Positions 18,100 to 27,111 of a DNA stretch of 27,111 nt are shown in pieces. This DNA comes from Dissophora ornata (taxonomy: Eukaryota; Mortierellomycota; Mortierellomycetes; Mortierellales; Mortierellaceae). Under the pieces are notes generated by a model. The model did not search any database, was not told the origin of the DNA, and was given only the letters and a program-made list of their open reading frames with translations. The stretch spans positions 1-27,111 of the forward strand of contig MU617009.1 of NCBI GenBank assembly GCA_025201705.1, read 5' to 3'. Every line of letters starts with the position of its first letter. The first letter of the stretch is position 1. The translations under genes and the position numbers were made by a program.

Positions 18100-19193
18100 T
18101 TAAATCTTATGAGGGGCGGCGTGGAAAGGTGACCAGATACCACGGACAGATTCTGTGGTTGAGATGACGGGCTTCTTAAAGACCTTCATCTTGTTTCCCG
18201 ACGACTCTTTCAGAAGTGTGACCTTGCCCGCAATATCCTTCGGCTCCATGTTGCGTACACAGATGACCTTGTCCTTTCCATTGACTATCAAGCAATATGA
18301 GAAGCATATTGTCAGGGTTCGTTTAATGCCCACCCTTTTTTTTTCTGGTGTAATTTGATCGCCCCAAACAATGCGGCAGGATTAGGCAGCGCATGTAGCA
18401 ATGACTTACGGTATAAACCGCGGATGACTGGGTGTTTGGAAGGTCTTGGTGTGACAATGACTTCGACATGAGGGTGTTCTTTTGCGAATTGGATCAGATC
18501 TTTCTTGACGTAATCGCTAAAGTCGTTGAGGCGGAAGTGGTGTGAGAACAATGACTCTATTATCATCAGCTTGTCCCTAGAGATCCAAGGATCCCTGCCC
18601 ATCGGGTCCTTTGATTTCCTTGACTTGCGGACAACGCCTCGATCCTGACAGCAATCCAGAGTAATCCAAGAACGCTCTCCGACTCTACAGAACGCGGCTC
18701 TGAGACCCGAGATAGTAGCTGATAGAGATGGTTTACTCTTCGCCTTTTCGTTTCCTGTGGGAGCTTTTGCAAGCGCCTCTCCTGTATCCATTGCTATCTC
18801 TCAAAGCGTAAGGAGCTCTGATCTACCCGTTCCGTGAGAGATACAGTTGGGAAATCTGTTGATTGTCCCTGTGCTCTTCCTCATTCTCCACCACACGGGT
18901 TCAAAGGCGTACGTCGCTTCCAGAGCTAAGTCAGGTAACGACATTTCATCCCAATTGCCGGAAAACTCCTCTCCAATGCGTCTTCCTGCAAACACTCCCT
19001 CCCGACTTAAACAGTAGCGCCTTGGTTCCTGATAGTTGATCTCCCGTGACGAAACAAAAACAAAAGAGTGCATTTACATCATGCCACGCGAGCTTCCGCT
19101 ACGCTCGCAATAGTGAAAGACAAGACGACGACATTGAGGAATGAAGGCGCCGACGCCGTTCTTGAGGACAGGGTGGACCAATGGTGCTGGCAT
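18100..19193 (-). CDS. MRPL51: Mitochondrial large-subunit ribosomal protein mL43
   Basis: Three exons, 19193-19078, 18516-18410 and 18284-18100, give 135 residues. Exon 1 reads MPAPLVHPVLKNGVGAFIPQ then CRRLVFHYCERSGSSRGM; exon 2 continues DYVKKDLIQFAKEHPHVEVI to SKHPVIRGLY; exon 3 reads NGKDKVICVRNMEPKDIAGK and ends VRGIWSPFHAAPHKI. These match the L51/S25/CI-B8 family, notably yeast Mrpl51 (GREKVICVRN, VRGIWSPLHA), in order and length. The protein is part of the mitochondrial 54S subunit. Intron 1 is 561 nt, much longer than others here, and its last 275 nt are open from an ATG at 18791 in frame with exon 2, allowing an alternative N-terminus. Intron 2 is 125 nt. Confidence 0.92.
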
Positions 19194-19329
19194 GGTTGTA
19201 GGTGTATGGTACAGGAACAGTGGAATGGATTTCGATCGGATCGGCAACTTGTTGATCTCGCTCTGCGAGGGGACTGCCGCTGGCCAATGGACGTTAAATT
19301 GTCGTCGCGCATGTTACCATGACGTAGAC

Positions 19330-19340
19330 TGAGTCACGTG
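19330..19340. promoter_or_regulatory. Overlapping AP-1/GCN4 and E-box sites
   Basis: TGAGTCACGTG joins an AP-1/Gcn4-type TGAGTCA to a Cbf1/Pho4-type TCACGTG, sharing four bases. It lies about 137 bases upstream of the mL43 start codon, between it and the 3' end of the GH5 gene, so it most likely belongs to the mL43 promoter. The remaining spacer (19194-19526) holds nothing else recognised. Confidence 0.4.
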
Positions 19341-19526
19341 CGACATATCGCATCCAAATGCAAATTTGAACGTTCGGACTTGACGAAAAAAACCCCTTTT
19401 CTTGAATTCATGCCGCGATGTAGTGTTTATTACTATAGAAAGTGCCATATTCTCAGTAAAAAAGGGGGAGGTAGACTCAAAGATAGCATATGGCATTGCC
19501 ATAACAATAAATATCGACTCGCCTTT

Positions 19527-22500
19527 TCACCCGCGATAGCCAGACCACATCTGCAGCCTAACACTTAGTCCATGCAAGTGCATCACATCCAACTGCCCAC
19601 AGCGATGACAAAATGCTGCCCCCTTGGCCGGTAACCCCACCTTATCCCTCCATTGCTGCCGCAGCTCCATCAGCTTCAATTTCTTTCTCTCGTCCTTCGC
19701 AACCGAGTCTTGTGCTCCTGACGAAAATGGCCACAAGCACGCGAACGCTGAGGGTGCCACCGAATACTCCGCGGCTGCCTCGCCTCGCTGCATTTCTTTC
19801 CACAGCTTTTTGATCCAGTCTTTCTCTGCACTCGTTGAGATACCTTGGATTCCGTCCCAACCGTAGGAGAAGAGTATCTTGATCCGAGCTTCGGCCCTGT
19901 CATAGAAATCGGTCGTGGGTGCGAGGTTGTCGTGTGGGTTATATGTTGGTTGTGGTGAAGTCCAGTGTTGGAGGAGTTGGCGCGTGGGTTGAAGTGTGAA
20001 GTGACCATCCGTGACTTGAACGTCCAATCTGTGCCAACGACCCTTATCACGCTGTGACTTAGCTGGACTCGTTGAAGATGAAGTAGGATCGTAGTATCGA
20101 GACCCAGGACGATTCTGCAACTCTTCTTGGAGCTCTTGAAGATAATCGAGCGACTCGAATTGGTCAACACCAATGGGTGAATCGAGCGCAAAATGGAATC
20201 TAGGTAGGAACACATCCGTTGAAGGAGCACCGATATCATGCTCTCGACCTTTATGCCCTTCTGCATTTGAGATTTCGTCACCGTGACATAGCTCTCGGTG
20301 ACTGAGATCCCGCTTTGGTTTGCGATCGCAGGATAAGCTGAAGAACAAGACGAAACGGTTTTCCCAACTAGGGGCATCCTCAGTCTTCTTCTTGCCAATG
20401 TCCTGGCTGACAAACTCAGAGTCTGAGATAGGTTTTCCGGGTTCAAATCGATACTGAATAGGCTCACCCCAGATCGCTAACGGGTAAGCACGAACGAAAG
20501 CCTCGCCGACGCGAAGACCTCCATAAAACTCAAGGCGACTGCGTTCAATTAGAAGCGAGGTAGGGAGAAGGTCCTGCCAGGTACGAAGCGCTGCCTGCTT
20601 CTTGGACGGCGCGGCACAGGCCAAGATAGAGTCTGTGGTATTTAGATTTCCATCTGAAGTTGAAAAAGCTCCTGAGGGATCGACAGAGACGACGACCAGT
20701 CGCTTTGGAGCAGTTCTGCCTGTCCAGACATGCGTTTTTGGAATGCAGCACCACCAAATGCACCCTTCGCGGCAACCTGCTGTCTCCATCCCAGTGCCTA
20801 TCTTAGTTGAAAGTTCTGTCACAACCTGAGTTGATAGTCTTCCTCCAGTTCCGCGAGCACCTGCTTCAGCTTCAATCGCAAAGCGTCCTGGATCATAGCC
20901 TATGGCCGCCGCACGGATACCCTCAGAAAAATCTGGTTTCAGAAACGCACCTTCGGGTGGACACCAGATACTAAAGTCTTCACCGTTCCACCGATCCCCC
21001 CATTGATTACAATTATCTGCGCAATAATTCCATAGCGTGAAACTGAGCATACTTGCATCCATGGCGTCAAGCATCATTTGCATCGCGAACGATTGTTTCG
21101 GATTTCCGTACCGATTCTTGAAACTCGCTTTGCCATGCAAATCCATCGGCAATCCTGTCTCGCCCATCAGTATTCCGTGCTGCGGACCCATCGCGAACCT
21201 GATGTCGGATTGGATTCCTGCAACCTGATCCCTCCATGCCTTTTCAACCCCGGACCATCCGAATCTAAGAGCCCCTAGCACTGACCAGTAGATACCACGT
21301 TTGTAGCCGAGGTAATCGATCGTGAAGGGGATAACGTCGCGAGTCACGTTGGAGTAGCCATCATAGAAATGAGGCGCAACCACAATATTGTCACTCACGT
21401 CGCCCAAGGGGTCAAAAATTGGGTGCTGGCACGCGTTGTCGTACAGATCATCCGCCGCTGTCTCTGCTCCTGCGGGCGCCTTGCCTTTGTCGTTTGAATT
21501 TTCATCATTGCCGCTATCGTTTCTGCCGTCATTGGGCGTCGCGGCGGTGTTAGGTAGCGACTGTCGAATGATCGAGGCTGTATGCTGGTTCTTGAACGAC
21601 TTTAGGGGCTTCCAGCTAACCACAGCTCGGAACATGTTTACCAATTGGTCCTCTGCACCGCCGATCAAAACTTTGTCCAGTCGGAACATTGGTGGTGCCT
21701 CGTTGACTGGAGGTTCCACAAAAATTGTGAACCTCGAGTCTTGCTGTCGAAGCCGCAACGAGAACGTGTTGACGAATGGCAACCAAAAATCTTGTTTCCA
21801 TTCGACTTCCTTGCCAGGCTGGAATCCAGGTGGTACATAACCCCGAGTCGGTATCCTTTGGAAGTAATGTGGCTTCAGTAACTTGCCAGTCTTAGGATCC
21901 CAAACCTTGTGCTCTGCCCAGAGACAACAATCACTGTATCCCGCGGGCTCGGGCCATCCGGTCTTGGATAGATTAGATTCTGCAACCTCGAAAGGTGCTG
22001 AGGGCGTGTTTAGAAAATCTGATCGCAGCTTGGCAAGGGATGCTAATGTTGCTGCTGAATGCTTTTTTCCACCGGGTGTTGTCGAGAATTCGCCATGCCC
22101 TCCAGCAATATCAAGGTGCGATACCCCATCAAATGGCGACGTTTCATGATGATAGGCTGCTGAAGGATAAGCAGGTGCCGTTGGTGGATGAAGCCGTTGT
22201 TCCCCAAACGAATCTTCCCGATTATCTTGACTCGACCTCCGTGTCCTCCAGTAAGGGCGCTTCCACAAGTTGACCCCGTCGGTATTCACCTTCACGTTTC
22301 CCTTTTTCATAGGTCCTAACCCTCCAGTCGCCCAGATCTGACACTCGACTGTCCTTCCCTGAGCCAACTCCATCCCTTGAATTGGTGTCGGAGACGTCCC
22401 GATCTGAAGATCTGCCATCTCATCCAAGCGACTCAAATCCGGATGGTTTAAATACCCCGGTGATGGTTCGTTCAAAGAATCAAACCCCATGACCGTCCCT

Positions 22501-23998
22501 GAATCTATCAGTCCTACCCCGCGACCGTCTCGTTTCGTTACCTCGTCATCTTCATGGATCCGTCGGGCTAGATGAGCTAAGGCTTCCATGAAATGGCCCT
22601 GAAGGAAGTGCTGGATGTTGACCTGTCCTCGTTCCACAAACTCTTGGTCCACCACCGGGATCGGGATTAGATTCTGAACTGGGGAGGGGGCTTTGGCACC
22701 ACCAGGGACTCCTCGACGATAAGCTTCATCGGAGACAATAGTGGAGTGGATACCACGCAAATGGTTGAGGACGGTGGTCGAGAGTGGGACCATGGCTTTG
22801 GGTGCGAAAACTTGGCCTGCGAAGAAGAGAGTGTACATGGTGGCGGTTGCGACTTTGATGTTGTTGGTCGCCCAGATCATCTTGGGGTAGTTTTCTTTAT
22901 CCTCATATGTCTATCAGATTTTGCGAAAGGGCGCAAAGAAAAATGCAGTCTGAGAATGATGCGCTAAATAGCCTCTCGAACTCCTCTCGAGTGCGATGAC
23001 GGAAGCTTACGTTCTGGACAATAGCCGCTCCTGTCTGTTCAAATTTTTTGATATCAAGTCCTGCTAGCTCGATGGTCCATCCAGGCCTAAACATTGGCGT
23101 TGAGCATAGTTGTTGTGAGTAAACAGGGGTACACTGCTGAGCGGTCATCAGACAATAAATGTGTGCACGGTCCGCGTGTGGAACGTTATTTTGCCGCATC
23201 CACAATCACAGGACATGGGAGCGAGACATACATTCCTGACCCTCCTGTGAATCGACTCCAGCAATCAACGTGGGGGTCCAGAAAGCACTTCAGTCCATAC
23301 TTGGCCGCGACCTTCAACAGCTTGATCAGGTAATCGATGTAATCTTCGTCGTAGACACCGCTGTTTTGTATCGAAAATGTTGATGTTCAATTGCGTTTCG
23401 TTAGAAAACCAGCCTTGTTTTGAGGAAATCAGGAATACAAACTTAGAAGAACGTACGGTGCGGCATGCTCTAATGCCTCCCATGATATTAGAACTCGAAG
23501 ACACTGACACCCCCACCGGGCCAATCTCTCAAAATGCAACTCTGCCTCCTGAAGCGTAAACGGTCGGTTCACAAACGACACCTCGCGATGATCATAAAAA
23601 TGTTCATCCGTGTAGGAGTAAATCACGCCCGGTACTGCGCCATTGAACTTTGCGCCTTCCCCTTCTAGCTCCGGTTCCTTGGTTACTTTAGATAATGTCG
23701 GTCCATCTCTTGTTGTTAATGATGGCAATGTTTGTGGTCTTGGCTGTGCTCCAAAGAGCTCTGGATATGACATCGATGAAGACGAGAGCGCGGCTGCTTC
23801 TGCCGCTGCAATGGATGCATCGGCTGCTGCCAAGTACTGATAGAAAGGCATCTTGGTCCCGCCTGAGAGATTGATTCCGTGAAGGATTACGACTCTGTTC
23901 TGCGGGTCTAAGACCCAGCCGTCCTTTGCTGCTAGCCTTGCGGACTCCCATGCATTGCCATACTGTGAACTTGGTGTAAGGTGAGGTATATGTGCCAT
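19527..23998 (-). CDS. GH5 steryl-glucosidase/glucosylceramidase-like hydrolase
   Basis: Four exons (23998-23457, 23360-23232, 23086-23011, 22910-19527; introns 96, 145 and 100 nt) encode 1376 residues. The N-terminus RVVILHGINLSGGTKMP, then RWGCQCLRVLISWEALEH and GLKCFLDPHVDCWSRFTGG, is typical of fungal endoglycoceramidase-related proteins of GH5 (EGCrP1/EGCrP2, Sgl1), which cleave glucosylceramide or ergosteryl glucoside. Catalytic candidates are the acid/base Glu about 397 (FDSLNEPSPG) and the nucleophile Glu about 833 (ILMGETGLPMD). A C-terminal beta domain with GGLRVGEAFVRAYPLAIWGE follows. No signal peptide is evident, so it is probably cytosolic. It is longer than the roughly 800-residue Cryptococcus enzymes, with polar insertions near 455-560 and 705-735 and an extended tail. 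The GLTP gene lies next upstream on the same strand. Confidence 0.9.
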
Positions 23999-24014
23999 TT
24001 AGGTCTCAGGGTTG

Positions 24015-24026
24015 TATTTATATATA
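24015..24026 (-). promoter_or_regulatory. TATA-like element before the GH5 gene
   Basis: The minus strand reads TATATATAAATA only 17-28 bases before the GH5 start codon. That is closer than usual for TATA-directed initiation upstream of this ATG, so either the leader is very short or another element (CTATATATAAAG near 24614-24625) sets the start. Confidence 0.3.
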
Positions 24027-25002
24027 CTTAGTGAGCCTCGAAATGCTTAAGATAATCAGAAATATGGTCGAGGAGAGAGAACGCTAAAAGAATACGAAGA
24101 AACTGACAAGGACTAAGGGAAGAAGGACCGGAGGCGAAGAATGAGAAGAATGAAGGAAGCTTGAGGGCAAGAACAGGAAGAACGAGAACGACGAACAGTC
24201 GAGGGAAGGAAAAGAACGAAAGAGATATACCTCCAGAAAATAAGAGCAAGCCCGGATCTCAACAATGGCAACAGGGGAAGTGTAGAAAACGAGGTAAGGA
24301 GCAAAAAGGGTTAGGGGCTAAGTGGACAATCCTTCGAACCTGACCGAGAAATTGGAATATCTTTTATAATAAGCTTAGAGAGAGGACAAATTATAGGAAG
24401 TCTGGATTAAAATGGAACAGTCAATAATGGATAAGAGCGAAGAAGAATGTAAAGGGTCGTTTCAAGGGCGCGAGTGAAGAAAGAAAAGGGCGAGGAGAAT
24501 GAGGAGTGCAGGTGAAGCGGCAAATGGCCCACAGGGATGCTTTTTGTGAGTAGTCAGGAAGTGTAGTAGGATGTTAAACGATATATAGATGCGCGCGCGG
24601 CATCGGCGTGGCTCTTTATATATAGGGCGCGTAGAATTGACGCGTGCATGGTTCAAAGATGATCCACTCTCCTCGTTCATATACAAAAAGACAACAACGC
24701 TGCGAACCGCGTGCCTTGGGTCTGTACTCTGGACCCCTTTTTTTTGGCCATCATTGTTTGTGATCCAGGACAGATGATCGCACGACCTCGTGGCTCAACC
24801 CCTGTCCCCACTTCGCCAGCGCAACACAATCTACTTCTCCGCCCTGTAATCGGCTACCCCTAACTTCGTTTAACCGAAAAACAGGAAAGTCCAACTTCAG
24901 CCCTCTCAACAATGATCAGGCCACATTTCGATTTTTTTCCTGTGTCATCATTGCAAGGAAGAATACCCTTCAGTTTGCGCAACATTTCAGCTACTCAGAT
25001 AT

Positions 25003-25041
<39 letters not shown>

Positions 25042-25265
25042 TAAAATTTTGAGGGCCTCATGAGTCGACGTTTGCAATGCATCGCGCAATTCCACAGCAC
25101 TCCCTTAGAAAAATAGAATCGTAGTTGCTTTTACGGTCATACTTTAATGAATTTGATTTCTTCTTTCCGTCTTATTGTTCTTTTTTCCTGTGCAAGTATG
25201 GCGAATATATATTAAAAAGAAGACAGATCACGAAGCTGTGAAGTCATACGTGCCCTTTTTTCTCT
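24027..25265. other. Spacer between GH5 and GLTP genes
   Basis: Upstream region of the GH5 gene (24.0-24.7 kb, purine-rich on the plus strand) and 3' region of the GLTP gene. It holds a second TATA-like sequence near 24614-24625 and the dinucleotide repeat at 25007-25039. No additional gene or RNA was recognised. Confidence 0.5.
25007..25039. repeat. (TC)n microsatellite
   Basis: An uninterrupted TC dinucleotide run of 33 bases between the GH5 and GLTP genes. Confidence 0.95.
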
Positions 25266-26434
25266 CTATTTCAAGTCATTAGCGCTGTAGAAACCCTGAA
25301 CATCAGAGACAACATTGCGGAGACCAGCCAAGTAGGCGGACAAGTCTTGCTTGACCAATCCCTGATCCTGTCCCAACTTGGCGTAAAAGTCGGCGCGGTA
25401 TGGGCAGCCCTTCATGGCGAGCTTTTGTATGTCGATAGGAAGGATAACAGGAGAGACAGGAGTACCAGGGTTTAGAGGGATCAGCGATCAGGTTCTTCTG
25501 TAATTGCTATCACCATCCTTGCGATCTGTTTGATGGGGGACTTACGGCGAAGACAGGGCGGACAAGCATGCCATGGAACTGACGGAGAGTACCCTCGTAA
25601 CCCTTGGTGAAGGATACGGACAGCTCCTCGCTGGGATTGGCCTCGCTACGCTCCAAGGACTGGAGAGTGAAGTCGAGGCCACTATCAATTATGATTGGCA
25701 TTACAAAAAAAAACTCCCATCAGTCTATAAATTGGCCCTTGCATTGAGCCCAATTCGCCAGGAAACGGGAAAATGGAAAATGCCCTCTTCCTTCAACATA
25801 CCGAGTGAGCCACAGGAGACCCTCGGTGGCAGTTGGCAACTTCTTCCTGCCCTTCTCGTCAATCTCGGCCTTGACCAACTTCTGGAGGGTCGAGTTTTTG
25901 ACTTCATCCATAACAAATCGCTCGCGGATTTTCTAAAAATAAAAAGACGGTTTCACAGGGGCAGAAGCACCAATTTAGCATCGGGTTTTCCTTCGCGGAA
26001 TTCTGTTCGCGTAGAATGATGACTTTTTCGGTGGGCAATTGCTGTAGACCGCCATCGACGTGAGATCGCCATCACATTCCTGCTGTTCAGTCAAGTCGCG
26101 TATTCTATATTTATATTGCAAAGAAAGCTTTTTACCTTGACGTTGCCGTTCATATCGTTCTGGACGACTGCGAAAACAGAGCCAAAGAGGTCTATCAACA
26201 TTGTAAATGACAACGAGAAACAACATATTAGAATGCTCCTGCAAGCATATAAAATGGAGAGAAGGTTGAGAAGGTTTTTTGAGATGAAAGAAAGTAAAGG
26301 CGGCTATTGTGAAGTTTACCAAAGATCTTGATCAAGCCCTCGGTGGCCTCAAGGAACTCCTTGGTGTTGATGCCGTCCTCGTTGATGGTGACATTGGAGA
26401 AGTTGCGGGAGGTGGTCTGGAAGAAGGTAGCCAT
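25266..26434 (-). CDS. Glycolipid transfer protein (GLTP family)
   Basis: Five exons (26434-26320, 26191-26136, 25932-25802, 25681-25546, 25421-25266; introns 128, 203, 120 and 124 nt) give 197 residues, close to the usual GLTP length. The glycolipid headgroup centre is complete: Asp51, Asn55 and Lys58 in NDMNGNVKKI, Trp98 in GLLWLTRGLD and His137 in QFHGMLVRPVF, equivalent to human Asp48, Asn52, Lys55, Trp96 and His140. The C-terminus reads MKGCPYRADFYAKLGQDQ then DLSAYLAGLRNVVSDVQGFY. The protein is a soluble carrier that moves glycosphingolipids, probably glucosylceramide, between membranes at the cytosolic face. Related fungal proteins include HET-C of Podospora. It lies upstream of the GH5 hydrolase on the same strand. 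Confidence 0.93.
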
Positions 26435-26994
26435 GGTGAGGAGATGAGACGTCTGTGAGGAATGAATGAGATGAGAAGAAACAAATGATACGTTTTACCT
26501 CTGTCGGCAACGAGCGTCCCAATGCCCGTCAAAGCCGTGGCTTAGCTGACATCGAAAGGAGGCTGCATTCCCAGGGGCTGGGATGCACCCATTGGGCTTG
26601 GACCGCTGCTGGTCGACGAGATGCGGATGGCAGACTCAAATCACAACTTGGCTCGGAAGGAGTCTGCAGAGCGTTCATCATTTTATACTTGATCAAAGTA
26701 TCCAGAGTCAGCTACCGCTAGGTCGCTCGTCGCCTAACACTGCAGACCACACTCTCAGTTCACGCTTTAAACCATTTCCAATGCGGCAACACGTAACGAC
26801 GATGTATTAATACGCACTAAACATGGTGTTTCAAAATTCCGTGCGGTGTTCATCGACTTTTGTTATCAGGGAAGAACATAATCATGCAACCTGGTGATTT
26901 TAACCATTTGTGAACCTCTATTCTCAGCATACAAAGAAGTACCGCTTTTATTCGCACTGGATTCTCCACCACCAGCTCTTACTCTTCTCAAAGT
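26435..26994. other. Upstream region of GLTP gene
   Basis: Space upstream of the GLTP start codon. Short frames only; no gene or RNA recognised. It probably contains the GLTP promoter and part of the promoter of a divergent gene to the right. Confidence 0.4.
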
Positions 26995-27111
26995 ATGGAC
27001 TTGGCGCGGCTATCTCGTCGCGTATCGCCAATGAAAAGGGGTGTGAATTTGCTGCCTTTCAGAACGCGAAACGAGGACAATGGGCGCGAAAATTACGTCA
27101 CCGAAGTGACG
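26995..27111 (+). CDS. Possible 5' start of a gene running off the window
   Basis: An ATG opens a 39-codon frame (MDLARLSRRVSPMKRGVN) that is still open at the window end. The arginine-rich start resembles a mitochondrial leader, but the same bases contain promoter-type boxes (27065-27111), so the frame may be fortuitous. Evidence is weak. Confidence 0.2.
   Translation, partial: MDLARLSRRVSPMKRGVNLLPFRTRNEDNGRENYVTEVT
27065..27111. promoter_or_regulatory. CGCGAAA boxes, CRE and palindrome at right edge
   Basis: Two CGCGAAA boxes (27065-27071 and 27085-27091), the second within the E2F-like GGGCGCGAAAATT, are followed by TTACGTCA (27093-27100, CRE/ATF-like). The inverted repeat CGTCAC-CGAA-GTGACG occupies 27096-27111. 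In fungi CRCGAAA boxes mark G1/S genes (SBF or E2F type). The cluster points to a regulated gene beyond the window. Confidence 0.35.

Noticed and set aside
18312..18791. 159-codon frame as a complete separate gene
   Set aside because: Its second half is mL43 exon 2 and the true N-terminal exon with NGVGAF lies upstream; the first half is intron, kept only as a possible alternative start.
19676..20467. 263-codon frame overlapping the GH5 last exon
   Set aside because: Same strand, different frame, low-complexity reading; the overlapping frame encodes the conserved GH5 protein.
24780..24830. Possible tRNA-like sequence (GTGGCTCAACCCC)
   Set aside because: No matching acceptor stem or B box could be found.
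1..27111. CRISPR arrays, bacterial operons, riboswitches
   Set aside because: The DNA is clearly fungal nuclear sequence with spliceosomal introns; no spaced direct-repeat arrays were seen.

Overview
The window is nuclear DNA of a filamentous fungus. Housekeeping genes are split by short spliceosomal introns (mostly 53-203 nt, GTRNGT donors, YAG acceptors), intergenic spaces are a few hundred bases, and promoters carry pyrimidine tracts and TATA boxes. An early-diverging lineage of the Mortierella type is my best guess from gene content and intron style; this is inference and no marker proves it. All exon structures below were read by hand from splice signals, reading phase and protein family knowledge.

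Layout. (1) 1-10.3 kb is accessory and decayed. A block of unrecognised minus-strand coding sequence occurs twice in the same orientation (about 1-2.5 kb and 7.9-10.1 kb), with indels and stops in both copies. Between the copies sit an intact 563-residue Myb/SANT-like coiled-coil gene (3284-5050, plus) with a cluster of five CAAAATCG-type octamers in its promoter, and a degenerate minus-strand region rich in acidic residues (5.5-7.4 kb). (2) 10.7-12.1 kb holds a nuclear-looking hypothetical gene and a dead PIF/Harbinger transposase fragment. (3) 12.2-26.4 kb is a conserved run of genes, all on the minus strand: F-actin capping protein beta, a SAP-domain/TKL protein kinase, mitochondrial ribosomal protein mL43, a very long GH5 sterol-glucoside/glucosylceramide hydrolase, and a glycolipid transfer protein (GLTP). 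(4) The right edge looks like the promoter of a gene beyond the window, with two CGCGAAA boxes and a CRE.

Main points of interest. The kinase lacks the usual VAIK lysine (VAIG instead) but has a lysine in the glycine loop (GSGGFK), the arrangement known from animal WNK kinases, here joined to an N-terminal SAP motif. The capping protein beta gene is intact except for one extra base in exon 3, so its protein can only be made by a +1 shift at CTT-C-GAA, unless the base is an error. GLTP and the GH5 hydrolase, a carrier and a hydrolase that could act on the same class of glycolipid, are neighbours. mL43 has an unusually long first intron that is open in frame with exon 2, suggesting an alternative N-terminus.
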